Source: Faecalicatena contorta
Lineage (GTDB): Bacteria > Bacillota > Clostridia > Lachnospirales > Lachnospiraceae
Length of the DNA: 64,000 nt
Assembly (NCBI RefSeq): GCF_003149105.1
Contig: NZ_QGDS01000005.1
Coordinates: 49,934-113,933 of the forward strand
Direction: 5' to 3'
The notes beneath the pieces were generated by a model. The model made no database searches and was not told where the DNA came from. It was given only the letters and a program-made list of their open reading frames with translations. Position numbers and translations under genes: made by a program. This document shows positions 26,015 through 35,555 of this stretch, one piece after another; the first letter of the stretch is position 1, and each line of letters begins with the position of its first letter.

Positions 26015-27763
26015 TTATTCTATTGTAAATTCCAATACACCATGTTCATAAATGAATGTTGCTCCGGCAAATTCATAATGCTCCAGCGATACCTGTTCGT
26101 TTCCTTCACTATCTACCGCAAACACTTTTAGATAATACGTACCCGGCGCCAGATTAATGTCAGCATCTATTCCATTTTCTACAATATTATCAGCCTCATA
26201 TAAAATGTCCTTCATATAATAGTCATTTGCCAGTTGTACTTTATATGTAACCGTACGCCCCTGATAAGAATAGGAAATATCCCATGCTAAATGAATACTG
26301 CCGTCTTCGTTTCTCGTCGGCTGGGATACGAACATAGGAGATGGATATTGAAATGCCGTAACAAATTCATTGTAATTTATTTCAATTGCATCATTAAAAC
26401 CATTGATATATGGAATTAACTTATCAATCGGTACTTTGCTTCTGAGTAATCCTACATCTGGATTCATCCACATGGTCTTTTCTACAACAGGAATATAGCC
26501 GTTGGTCCATTCTGCTACTTTATTTTCCGTAAAATATGTATCCATCAATTCCGTCATTTTTGCCTGTAACTTTTCCAGATTACCCGGAATCCTCAAATAT
26601 CTGCGGTGCAATACTACCTGAGTTAGTTTTTGGCCTCCCCGCTGACTGATAACAACGCTGTTGGTCTGCTCTTCTATATAGTCCATATTAGAGTCAAAAT
26701 CCCAGGGTATAAAATACCAGGTATTTGAATTAGTGGGACTGTACAAGATGAAGTTATGATTTAAAATATCTTCTGCTCCCACCAGCAGGTTAAATGCAAG
26801 CCATGTCAAATAATTTTCCTCATTGAAATATTTATTAAAAATAGTTTGAAAATCCTGTGTCTCATCATTGACATCCTTTACCATCTGTATAATCTTCTTG
26901 TGGTTTGTCCCTTCACGAATTGTCAGCACTTCTTCAAATAACTCCCGTGAATACTCAGGATCATCTACATCCTTTAGATTCTCTGACAAATTAAAACTGA
27001 AATTTCTTGCCTTATACATTTCACCGTCGCTGCTTAGTCCTCTGGCCTCTAAAAAAGATTTATTTGGCTGTTCAATATGGGTAAATAGTCCATAATATTC
27101 AAACTTCTGTTCTTCTTTCGGCACTGAGGTGTCCCGAATCCACACTCGCATAAAGTTTGTCCGGTAGCTTACCATATTATCCATTTCTGCCAGTACATCT
27201 GTGCAGAATTTAGTAGTCACCTTGCTGATGTCCTCTGAATGCTTGTTCAAATTCAAAATGGACTGTCCCTCAAACTCCGTTGCCTCTTCATTCATTTTTA
27301 TTTTATAGCTTTTATACAAATCTCCCCGGGATGAATTTCCGCGCACCCGAATTGTAGCATTCCTCTGATCCAGACTCAAAAGGGGATCTAGTTGTCCGTT
27401 CTCTTTCAAAATCTGAATATTGCAGTTCAGAGTCGGGTTATAAGTATGATCCCTGGAAACATGTTTTCCAAATGCAGAGAAATCAATCATTTGTCCAGTT
27501 TCATCCTTTGTGGGAAAGACACTGATATACACATCATGAATGGAATTATCCGGTCCATCTCCGTAAATAGATTTATCTTCCTCTATAGGACGTCCATTCA
27601 TATCACTTTCGTCTACAGTCCAGTCTTCCAGAGAGTTTTTAGCTTTAGATACCTTTTGTTCCACGGGTATTCTGGATTTTACATAAAGTACTGCAAACAC
27701 AAGGAACGCTGCAACCACCAATATATATAACACCAGAAGTCCCCTATTCTTTTTTTTCAACAT
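26015..27763 (-). CDS. CotH-family kinase, membrane-anchored and exported
   Basis: 582 residues. One N-terminal helix (about 8-28) anchors an external domain. The CotH core (about 85-440) shows TIRVRGNSSRGDLYKSYKIKMNE, LNLNKHSEDISKVTTKF, YYGLFTHIEQPNKSFLEARGL and NTWYFIPWDFDSNMDYIEE. The last resembles the metal-binding DFD of CotH-type atypical kinases. A fibronectin-like C-terminal domain (about 480-582: HLAWDISYSYQGRTVTYKVQL, NLAPGTYYLKVFAVD) follows. CotH phosphorylates spore-coat proteins in Bacillus; here the substrate is more likely a surface protein or polymer-associated factor (inference). Confidence 0.88.
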   Translation of the reverse strand: MLKKKNRGLLVLYILVVAAFLVFAVLYVKSRIPVEQKVSKAKNSLEDWTVDESDMNGRPIEEDKSIYGDGPDNSIHDVYISVFPTKDETGQMIDFSAFGKHVSRDHTYNPTLNCNIQILKENGQLDPLLSLDQRNATIRVRGNSSRGDLYKSYKIKMNEEATEFEGQSILNLNKHSEDISKVTTKFCTDVLAEMDNMVSYRTNFMRVWIRDTSVPKEEQKFEYYGLFTHIEQPNKSFLEARGLSSDGEMYKARNFSFNLSENLKDVDDPEYSRELFEEVLTIREGTNHKKIIQMVKDVNDETQDFQTIFNKYFNEENYLTWLAFNLLVGAEDILNHNFILYSPTNSNTWYFIPWDFDSNMDYIEEQTNSVVISQRGGQKLTQVVLHRRYLRIPGNLEKLQAKMTELMDTYFTENKVAEWTNGYIPVVEKTMWMNPDVGLLRSKVPIDKLIPYINGFNDAIEINYNEFVTAFQYPSPMFVSQPTRNEDGSIHLAWDISYSYQGRTVTYKVQLANDYYMKDILYEADNIVENGIDADINLAPGTYYLKVFAVDSEGNEQVSLEHYEFAGATFIYEHGVLEFTIE

Positions 27764-27780
27764 AGTTCAAGTTCCCCTTT

Positions 27781-29160
27781 CTAGCGGCTGAGCAAGTATG
27801 CATTCAGATTATTCAGCCTTTTCCTTAGTAAGATGAAGCTTAAAATCCATCCAATGATTCCGCCCACTATCAGCGGCACCGGGTAAAAAGGATCTCCGAT
27901 TCCAGCACATATGAACGCTCCCAGGGTTACGATACCAAGAAACACACACGGTGGAATGCAGGCTCCCATGTGATCTTCAAAATAGTACAGAAAAATCACT
28001 GTAAAATACATACAGAGCACACAATAAAGTCCCATCGCCAGAAGCATGAAAATATTCAATACCTGCAGGCTCACTCCCAAATAAGGGAAGAACACATTTG
28101 CCAGACAAACCAATACGATTACAATAATAAGCTGGACCTCATAAATAAAGAACAACTGAAGCTTAATCGTATTTTCCATCCGCTCTTTTTCTTTTACAAT
28201 CAGCTCATAGGTTCCCCGGTTTAAAGCTGACAGATAAGAAATATATTTCTCATAAAATGCTGACTCCGTCTTCACAACAAAAATAACAAGTGCAGATAAA
28301 TTTACAAGAATCGCAAGAAACATTGCCAAATCATAATTTGGCGCCGTCCTAAAAATACTCACCTTTATACTTAAATCAGACAATACCCAGTAGATAATAT
28401 TAGTAATATAAAAACCAAGCATATAAGTGAAACCACTTATCATCAGTTTTGGAAATCTGCGGAAGTAGCTTAAAAATTCAAAGTATTTATCACTTGGCTT
28501 TCCAAATGCCTTGATACACCAGTACACTAAAAAGACATTCGTTAATAAGAATGCTATAACCAGTACTGTATATATTGCCATAATCAACTGCATCTCAAAA
28601 ACCTTGTAAAATAAAAGAAAACATGGCACGGAGATAAGCAGTCCTACAAAATACGATAGTGTTATTTCTTTGTATTGTTTCAATGCCGATATAAACGTTA
28701 TGATATTATACGCATTGGTAGCTAAAATTCCCAGAAGATAATACACCAATAGAAATTCCAAAGGTACTTCGTCCCGTACATACATCAGGATGCAAAATAC
28801 AAGCATTACAATTCCGGTAATAATACTGCCCATTGTCATAGTTCCGAACAATGCGGCTCCCAAATCCTCTTCCTTCTTTTCAAACACCTTATCCGAAATA
28901 TAGCGGGATAAAATCGTGTTAAAAAGAGCCGCCGCCAAAATTGCGGTCATAAATACATAAGTAAAAGAAGAGATAAAAAACATGCTTTGCAGTTCCCCTG
29001 CCCCAAAATGGGACAAGGCAAATCTTACTGCAAACAGTAGCAAAATAAATATTATAGAAGGACCAATAGTAGTCATTGTGGCATAAATGCTTCCCCACAC
29101 CTGGGATGCAAGTGTCCGGCGTCCAAATATTTTTCTTAATTCAAATCCTATACCTGCCAT
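27781..29160 (-). CDS. pelG: Pel exopolysaccharide export membrane protein PelG
   Basis: 459 residues, about 12 membrane helices, MOP/flippase-type. MAGIGFELRKIFGRRTL at the N-terminus is characteristic of PelG, as is FISSFTYVFMTAILAAALFNTILSRYISD. It moves Pel polymer across the membrane with PelF, PelD and PelE. Its ATG overlaps the pelF stop (TAATG). Confidence 0.93.
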   Translation of the reverse strand: MAGIGFELRKIFGRRTLASQVWGSIYATMTTIGPSIIFILLLFAVRFALSHFGAGELQSMFFISSFTYVFMTAILAAALFNTILSRYISDKVFEKKEEDLGAALFGTMTMGSIITGIVMLVFCILMYVRDEVPLEFLLVYYLLGILATNAYNIITFISALKQYKEITLSYFVGLLISVPCFLLFYKVFEMQLIMAIYTVLVIAFLLTNVFLVYWCIKAFGKPSDKYFEFLSYFRRFPKLMISGFTYMLGFYITNIIYWVLSDLSIKVSIFRTAPNYDLAMFLAILVNLSALVIFVVKTESAFYEKYISYLSALNRGTYELIVKEKERMENTIKLQLFFIYEVQLIIVIVLVCLANVFFPYLGVSLQVLNIFMLLAMGLYCVLCMYFTVIFLYYFEDHMGACIPPCVFLGIVTLGAFICAGIGDPFYPVPLIVGGIIGWILSFILLRKRLNNLNAYLLSR

Positions 29161-30578
29161 TACGGTTCCCCTCCCATCTCTTCATATAGTTCACGATATT
29201 CTTTTAGAAAATCTACTTTCCTGTAATATGTATTAATACGCTCCTTTCCCGCCTTCCCCATCCTTCTTCTGGCTTCCGGATGATTATAACAATAGACAAC
29301 AGCATCTGCTATTGCATCACAGTCCATAATTGGTACAACGATTCCAGCTCTTCCAAAGTCATCATCATCCTCACCTTCCAGCAGCCCTCTGCAGTTCCCC
29401 ACATTGGTGCATACATATGGTATTCCTGCTGCCATTCCCTCTAACACAGCTAAAGGCTGGCCCTCACTAATGCTGGTAAGAAGAAGGATATCTGCTTCTG
29501 CCAGATATTCCTTAACATTTACCTGCCCCAGAAATGTAATTCCCTGGATATTCAGATGCTCAATCAACTGACGGCACTCTTCATAATATTCCTTATTTTC
29601 GTCATAGCTTCCCATAATATAAAGCCTTGCCTCTGGCACCTGTTCTCTTATATTGTCAAAACTAAGAATCATTGTTTTTATATCCTTGATAGGCACTACC
29701 CGCAGTACCGCGGCTATATTAAATTCATTCTCGTTAAAATGATGGTTAGACTTCAAATTTCCAAACCCATCAGGATCCACTCCGTTGGGAATAATCCGAA
29801 TCTTCTCTTCCGGGCATCCAAGCTCCACCTGTAATGTCTTATTCACATCAAACAAGCTGGTAACGCACTGGGCCTGATGATAGGAAATTAAAGAAAGCTT
29901 TTTAAAAAACTCAATCCACAACTCTTTAAAATCACCTTCCACCCAGTTAGAACGGATAATGTCTTCTTCCCGCTCCCGGGTGTAAATACCATGCTCCGAT
30001 AAAATAAATGGTTTTCCTGTGATGTAAGAGGCCGCACTTCCCAGAATCCCTGCGTATCCGGTAGATACAGCATGGTAGATATCTGCCTTGATGATGTCTC
30101 CCGAGAGAATATCCATAAGAGGAAAGTACATACTGCGAAAACTCCACAGATACTGGCTGAATACCTTCTTACTATCCTTTCTCTCGTATTCTTCCAGACA
30201 TATGTTATGAAAATCTTCACTCATCAAAATCGGTATCAGCTTTTTTCTATACGCCTTAATAAATTCCAGCGTATGTTTCCAGTTAATCTGGTCCACTGTT
30301 CCCGTAATCAGGTTTTTTAATATCTCCTTTTCCTGAGGGGGAAGTTTTACTTTTTTATAGGAACCCTGAAAAGTGTCATCTCCTAAATAAATGGTTTTTA
30401 CTTCCTTTATATTAGCTGAAAGCTGATATTTATACTCCGACATTTCTTCCCTGGTTGTTGCAATGGCCCAGATTCTAAATTCGATATCCTTAAATTCCTT
30501 ACATATCATTTGCACCCAGCTAGATACTCCGCCCGATACATAAGGGTAACTGCCTTCACAAATCAAACATATTTTCAT
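29160..30578 (-). CDS. pelF: Pel polysaccharide glycosyltransferase PelF
   Basis: 472 residues, GT4 (GT-B fold), soluble. The opening KICLICEGSYPYVSGGVSSW is diagnostic of PelF. ILSEHGIYTREREEDI, IPNGVDPDGF, VVPIKDIKTMI and the donor-binding EGQPLAVLEGMAAGIPYV (E-x7-E type) follow. It uses UDP-activated amino sugars to extend the Pel chain in the known systems. TAATG overlaps join it to the PelA-like gene upstream and pelG downstream. Confidence 0.96.
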   Translation of the reverse strand: MKICLICEGSYPYVSGGVSSWVQMICKEFKDIEFRIWAIATTREEMSEYKYQLSANIKEVKTIYLGDDTFQGSYKKVKLPPQEKEILKNLITGTVDQINWKHTLEFIKAYRKKLIPILMSEDFHNICLEEYERKDSKKVFSQYLWSFRSMYFPLMDILSGDIIKADIYHAVSTGYAGILGSAASYITGKPFILSEHGIYTREREEDIIRSNWVEGDFKELWIEFFKKLSLISYHQAQCVTSLFDVNKTLQVELGCPEEKIRIIPNGVDPDGFGNLKSNHHFNENEFNIAAVLRVVPIKDIKTMILSFDNIREQVPEARLYIMGSYDENKEYYEECRQLIEHLNIQGITFLGQVNVKEYLAEADILLLTSISEGQPLAVLEGMAAGIPYVCTNVGNCRGLLEGEDDDDFGRAGIVVPIMDCDAIADAVVYCYNHPEARRRMGKAGKERINTYYRKVDFLKEYRELYEEMGGEP

Positions 30579-32290
30579 TACCTCACCTCATGTTCCAATT
30601 GAATGATTGCTTCCTTTTCGTGCAACTTCAACATATACCATCCCTTGCTGATTTCTTCATATGCTGCTCCGTCAATCTCTTTAACCCTTCCTTTTGTCTG
30701 GTACAGAAATGTCTGTCCATCCAGAAAAGAATCTGCCTGGATCACAATAGTATCTTCCGTCTTTTTCCAAGTATATGTAAGACTTAAATAACTGTTTATT
30801 ATATTTTGAGTCTCTTTTAATACGGCCTCTTCCAAATAGTCCGTATTTCTCAATATTTCTGTTTCAAACAGTCCTAATTGCTTTTGGTAATCGTCCCATA
30901 CCGGATTGTTCTTATTCATATCTACCAGCATGTTGATATCTATTGCATGTGAAAGATATCCATAGGATGCAAGAACAGATGTAATTGACATCAGTCCTCC
31001 ATTTTCCATATCGGCACCAGAGGTCGCCTTTGGAAATACCCAGAACTCTGTGTCTATAGCCATCCTTTCGTTCTCATTATCTTGACTTAAATTACCCCTG
31101 ACAGCCTGTACGCTGCCTCCCAATTCTTTAACTGCATCCGGCACCGCGCTGTCCGTCATCATAACCAGGCTTACGATATCATAATTCTCAAAACTTTTTT
31201 TGAATCTTTCGATAAACTGTGTATTCTGGTAATATGAACCTGATCCTTTATAGTTTGATGCATAAGCCAGTTCTCCGTCAAACTTCAGAGCTGCTCTCCC
31301 CATCATTTGGAATAGAGAACGGTTGATATCCAAGAATTCATCTTTGGATGATAATGCCAATACACTTGAGGTATATTTCACATCATTTCTCAATGCCATC
31401 CCCTGAAATACAGGCCATATAACATCCCGTACAAAGGATTCTGTATTTCTTCCATATAGTTCCATAGAAACCTTGTCATTAATATGAGTAACCATGGGGA
31501 AGTTATCCAGATAAACACTTTTCGTCCCGATTACCGGATATATAAAATCTTCCAGCAATTGGCCAAGACCGCTTGTCAAAAATCCCATATTCTCTATCCG
31601 GTCCAGAAGTGTTGCATTAATAACCAGCGATTCCCCCTTTCCATAGGGATAGGAATATACAATCGGCACACCTTTCTCTTTTTCTTTTACATAAATCTCT
31701 GCCTGGTCATTTATGCGGATAAATGAAGAAGCAGAAAACCCATCGTATGTCATTTCTGTTCTTTGTACCGGGAAAAACCCATCACGGAACACATATTCTG
31801 TATGGGCTCCTTTTATCGATTTTTCTACAATACCTAATACAGGATTTAAATAAGCATCTTCATATCCTTCTGCCAATCCTGCAGCAAATACTGCTTTTCC
31901 TCCATTTTCAAGAAATGCTGATACTTCCTGCAGGTTGGCGTGGGTATTTATAACATCATCACAGAAAATAAGTACTGACTCCCCGGCGCGCATTTCATCT
32001 GTGCCGATGGTATCCCTGATACTATAAGAAACTTTCATGTCTTTCATCATCTTCTCTACATTTTTAAAGATATCTTTATAAACATTTTTTTCTCTGTCAC
32101 CAATTATGTAAAATATAGGTTCTTGTGATTTGTCAACTTTTTCGCCTTGTATCAGTTCCTCCACCGAATCAACTTCGTTCCACACACTAACCGCCGTAGT
32201 CTTATTTTCATTCAGATTGTATATCATGAAAATTGCACATATACCAAGTACAATCAGAATTACATAACACAAACGTTTAACAGACAGCAT
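30578..32290 (-). CDS. PelA-type deacetylase-like protein (DUF2194-like)
   Basis: 570 residues. N-terminal membrane helix (about 5-23), then a mostly extracellular protein. An N-terminal region (about 50-240) has ESVLIFCDDVINTHANL and SYPYGKGESLVINATLLD (glutamine-amidotransferase-like fold). A deacetylase-like region starts at SVYLDNFPMVTHIND, comparable to the DNFP motif of PelA, and later has GYLSHAIDINMLVD. It occupies the pelA position between pelE and pelF. In Gram-positive Pel loci this gene encodes the polymer N-deacetylase; PelA's glycoside hydrolase domain is not apparent here. Confidence 0.85.
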   Translation of the reverse strand: MLSVKRLCYVILIVLGICAIFMIYNLNENKTTAVSVWNEVDSVEELIQGEKVDKSQEPIFYIIGDREKNVYKDIFKNVEKMMKDMKVSYSIRDTIGTDEMRAGESVLIFCDDVINTHANLQEVSAFLENGGKAVFAAGLAEGYEDAYLNPVLGIVEKSIKGAHTEYVFRDGFFPVQRTEMTYDGFSASSFIRINDQAEIYVKEKEKGVPIVYSYPYGKGESLVINATLLDRIENMGFLTSGLGQLLEDFIYPVIGTKSVYLDNFPMVTHINDKVSMELYGRNTESFVRDVIWPVFQGMALRNDVKYTSSVLALSSKDEFLDINRSLFQMMGRAALKFDGELAYASNYKGSGSYYQNTQFIERFKKSFENYDIVSLVMMTDSAVPDAVKELGGSVQAVRGNLSQDNENERMAIDTEFWVFPKATSGADMENGGLMSITSVLASYGYLSHAIDINMLVDMNKNNPVWDDYQKQLGLFETEILRNTDYLEEAVLKETQNIINSYLSLTYTWKKTEDTIVIQADSFLDGQTFLYQTKGRVKEIDGAAYEEISKGWYMLKLHEKEAIIQLEHEVR

Positions 32291-32291
32291 A

Positions 32292-33185
32292 TCACCGTCT
32301 CCTTTCCTCCCAGTACCTTAACGTCTTTAATCCTTCAGCTGTCAGTGACACTGATGATGACTTCAATTCATCCAAACACTGATAAAACTTTTCTTTGTTC
32401 TTTCGAAAATAGTACATATCCAACATCTCAAAGTAGACGTTTTCATCTTTCTGGGTTTCTTCCAGCTTCTCATAAGTCTCTTCGGCCTGTGCATAATTCC
32501 CGCTGCCGGCAAGATAAGAAAGATAGCAAGCCCATTCTGGTGCATCTATCTGAGCTTTCAATTCCTGATTAGCTGTCTCTAAAATCTCACAATATCTTTT
32601 TTTATAAATCCCAGCTTCCTTCTCCGCCAAAAGATCACTTTGAATATATTCATTAAGCACCTTCAGCATATCGTCAAAAACATCTTCCCGCTCCGGATAT
32701 TCTGCGAATTTATCTATCTTCTCTTTCATCCGTTCATGCATGTAGCGGTATGCCTCCATCTTGGCTGCTGCTACATAATGAGCCGATTCAGAATCTGCAT
32801 CCTGGGCTGCCGGAAGTACCACCTTGTAATTCTTATAGATATCCTTTTTTAGCTGCTCCTGAAGCAATAAGCGCTTTTCCAGATTAGTACTGGCCGCCAT
32901 AGCATCTTCCACTGGTATGATATTAAGTTCTTTTGCTACCTGAGGCTTTTGCACACCTTTTTCTATTTCCAGACGCCTGATTAAAGATTCTCTGTCGTAC
33001 TTACCGGTACCAACGATACGGGCAATCCAGGCCGGAAGATAATAAACAATATATCCCAATACCGGCAGAATCAGAAAAAACAAAGCCATCCATGCTTTTT
33101 TCTGCCTGTGGGCAAGGTGCCATATAAAAAACAGAATAGCACTGATTAAATTTATGAATAATATAATTAAAATTAAAGTATCCAT
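32292..33185 (-). CDS. pelE: PelE-like membrane protein
   Basis: 297 residues. Two N-terminal membrane helices (about 3-25 and 31-52), a basic linker, then a long helical cytoplasmic region (about 75-297) ending in TPR-like helices (YLSYLAGSGNYAQAEETYEKLEETQ, FEMLDMYYFRKNKEKFYQCL). This matches PelE: membrane hairpin plus TPRs, a scaffold linking PelD to PelF and PelG. Sequence identity to known PelE is expected to be low; the call relies on architecture and gene order. Confidence 0.8.
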   Translation of the reverse strand: MDTLILIILFINLISAILFFIWHLAHRQKKAWMALFFLILPVLGYIVYYLPAWIARIVGTGKYDRESLIRRLEIEKGVQKPQVAKELNIIPVEDAMAASTNLEKRLLLQEQLKKDIYKNYKVVLPAAQDADSESAHYVAAAKMEAYRYMHERMKEKIDKFAEYPEREDVFDDMLKVLNEYIQSDLLAEKEAGIYKKRYCEILETANQELKAQIDAPEWACYLSYLAGSGNYAQAEETYEKLEETQKDENVYFEMLDMYYFRKNKEKFYQCLDELKSSSVSLTAEGLKTLRYWEERRR

Positions 33186-33200
33186 ACCTTTTTCCCCTAT

Positions 33201-35315
33201 CTAATATTCATCTATCAATTGTGCCGGCACGCCCTGCTCCTCAAACCGCTTTATTACAAACCGTGCATCTTTTGCTGATGCATTATTCAGTAATACATAC
33301 AGAATTCCCTGTTCATTGATACCCACATAGTCAACTTCTCTCAGTAATTTTTTTACTATAGGATATGCCTTATCTGTAGGAAGACCTACCCGTAAAATGC
33401 TGTAAGGTGCCAGGTTTTTCTGTGACTTTTCATCAGCAATTTCAATCATCTTTTTGAATTCCTCAGTATTAAGTATATTTGTATTATCTATATAACGGGA
33501 ATCCTGAACTACATTTTCAAACTCCAATGCTCTATTCATGGCTTCTGCAATCATACTATCCAAGGTTCTGAGTATATTCATGTGATAAAGCGTCATTCGT
33601 TCCATAGAAAGCTTCTTAACCACAATCAATGCAATACATTCCTCTTTATTTCGTATAGCTGCTACAACTGCCGGTTCTCCATTCCAAACATCTCCTTCAT
33701 AAATGTCATTGCTCTTCAGAGCTTCCTGAATCTTTGGATATTGGGCCAAATTCCATGAATTTCCACCCATGGTGGATTCCTGATTCATAGATGCTGCAAG
33801 CCTGAGATAGGAACTCTTTTGACTTACTTTATATACCGCCACCGTATCTGTATTCAAAAGTTCACCTACAACTTGAATAACCTGCATTAAAATCCTCTCA
33901 GGTTCTAATACATTCAAACTGCTCAGCATAGAGTACAGCCTGGGCAATCCTGTCTTAGATTCTAAAATCCGTTTTTCATATTCATTTTTAATAAATACAT
34001 TATCTTTGTTAATTTCTTTTAATTCTTCATATTCAGCTTTCATAAACTGCAGGTCCTGTGTGCGGATTCTAAGCTCTTCTTTAATGAAATCCACCACATA
34101 TGCCACAACAACTCCAAAGAAGATAAATTCGACTATCATCAATATGTATTGCACATAAGATGCAAAATTAGTAATTTCCCTTAAGTTTACCTTTTGATAA
34201 CTGAGATATGCCACACTAGATAATATAACAGCCAATGCGCTCTGTTTAATACCGAAGAACAAAGAAATCAGGAGAATATAAATTAAAAACCAATCTATTT
34301 TGGAAAATAGTGCATGTTCACTGGTAAAGTGGAACATTAGCAAAAACACACCAAATACTATGAAATTCTCAATCGTCCTGCGTACTTCTGATACTTTGTT
34401 TTCTTTTCTCCTACGCTTTTGTTCCTTTACTTCTCTGGCTGTAAACTGTATATCATTCGAGTTAAGCATGTTATCCAGACGCCAGAAATCTGTCCATTCC
34501 TGCTGGCTCTTAAGCTTTTTATTCTCTGCTCTCAAACCTTCATCAGCTTCCTGTTCTACTATAATATCCCTTTCAAGTCCCTGGGAACGGGCAAGCCTTT
34601 CATAAATCTCAGATTTTTTAAATGCATATGAACTGCATAAATGATATACTGCATTAACCTTTGTATCGAGAACCCGTTTTAACGCCTCTGCTACGTCTGC
34701 AATATAGAGCGGCTGCAGAAACTTATCCTTTTTTACAACAATGTGTTCCTGTTCCCTCACTTCTTCTGCCATGCATCCCAGAAATTCTCCCGAGCCAATT
34801 ATATGCTTATTTGAGAAAACATCAGCACACCGGAGAATGGTACAACACATCGAATATTTGACCCGGTACATCTCGACCATAACTTCTCCCTGAGCATGAT
34901 AGAATCCTCTTTTTGTCCGGGGGGACAATCCGCAGGCTCCTGAGTCATCATCGGCTGCCTGATTACCATAAACATCCAAAGATGAAAAATATACAAATTG
35001 TCCTACTTCAAATTTAGCACTTGACTCTAAAACAGTAGATAACAGAGAATAATAATCTCCCTTTCCTTGATTCCAGTCCTTATCTATGTAGGTCAACCCG
35101 GTAAACACTGCCACATCCGGGTTAGCAGATGCAAAAATATCATCTATAATTTTAGGATTATCTGAAATCTTAAAAAACTTGTGCTGATAGGCCCTTCTTC
35201 CCTCTGTTTTAATATCTTCATCAGACATTAAAAACAACTCATGCTCTTCCTTTGCCAGCTTTTCCATAATACCAGCCGCAAGGTAATCGCCACTTCCTAT
35301 ATATAAAATCTTCAT
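33201..35315 (-). CDS. pelD: PelD with N-terminal SDR/epimerase-like domain; predicted c-di-GMP receptor
   Basis: 704 residues from ATG 35315 (GGAAGGAGGAGGG upstream). Domains: an extended-SDR fold (about 1-270: KILYIGSGDYLAAGI, VYFSSLDVYG) in which the YxxxK motif has lost its lysine (Tyr139, Gly143), so it is probably not a working epimerase. A linker follows, then four membrane helices (about 310-420), a coiled coil, a GAF domain (about 470-600) and a degenerate GGDEF domain. There LREVDYVGINEQGILYVLL aligns with LRxxDxxxxxGGDEFxxLL: the GGDEF is lost but the RxxD inhibitory-site motif is kept (R659-D662). PelD uses this motif to bind c-di-GMP and switch on Pel secretion. First gene of the operon. 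Confidence 0.9.
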   Translation of the reverse strand: MKILYIGSGDYLAAGIMEKLAKEEHELFLMSDEDIKTEGRRAYQHKFFKISDNPKIIDDIFASANPDVAVFTGLTYIDKDWNQGKGDYYSLLSTVLESSAKFEVGQFVYFSSLDVYGNQAADDDSGACGLSPRTKRGFYHAQGEVMVEMYRVKYSMCCTILRCADVFSNKHIIGSGEFLGCMAEEVREQEHIVVKKDKFLQPLYIADVAEALKRVLDTKVNAVYHLCSSYAFKKSEIYERLARSQGLERDIIVEQEADEGLRAENKKLKSQQEWTDFWRLDNMLNSNDIQFTAREVKEQKRRRKENKVSEVRRTIENFIVFGVFLLMFHFTSEHALFSKIDWFLIYILLISLFFGIKQSALAVILSSVAYLSYQKVNLREITNFASYVQYILMIVEFIFFGVVVAYVVDFIKEELRIRTQDLQFMKAEYEELKEINKDNVFIKNEYEKRILESKTGLPRLYSMLSSLNVLEPERILMQVIQVVGELLNTDTVAVYKVSQKSSYLRLAASMNQESTMGGNSWNLAQYPKIQEALKSNDIYEGDVWNGEPAVVAAIRNKEECIALIVVKKLSMERMTLYHMNILRTLDSMIAEAMNRALEFENVVQDSRYIDNTNILNTEEFKKMIEIADEKSQKNLAPYSILRVGLPTDKAYPIVKKLLREVDYVGINEQGILYVLLNNASAKDARFVIKRFEEQGVPAQLIDEY

Positions 35316-35386
35316 GGTCCCTCCTCCTTCCCATTCGCTCTCATATTCGAATTTGTTTAAATTGATTAGCATTTAACACTATTCTG

Positions 35387-35452
35387 TCTATTTATATTAT
35401 ATATTATAATATATAGATAATTTATTATAAAATCCGTATATTGAATTGTCAA
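35387..35452 (-). promoter_or_regulatory. Perfect consensus promoter of the pel operon with AT-rich palindrome at the start site
   Basis: TTGACA (35452-35447), exact 17-nt spacer, TATAAT (35429-35424) on the minus strand. Directly downstream lies a TCTAT...ATAGA palindromic AT stretch (about 35388-35420) covering the predicted start site, possibly an operator. The remaining leader to pelD is about 100 nt, with no riboswitch seen. Confidence 0.88.
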
Positions 35453-35498
35453 TACATTTCTTTATAAGACTTTTTAAAAGAATCAGATTTCTTAATAA

Positions 35499-35542
35499 AA
35501 AAACGGTTGTTAAACTAGGATTCTAGTTTAACAACCGTTTTT
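35499..35542. terminator. Strong bidirectional terminator between murA and pelD
   Basis: A perfect 20-bp inverted repeat (AAAAACGGTTGTTAAACTAG, loop GATT, then its complement) with T-runs on both sides. It terminates murA on the minus strand. Confidence 0.92.
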
Positions 35543-35555
35543 AATTTTAAGAACT

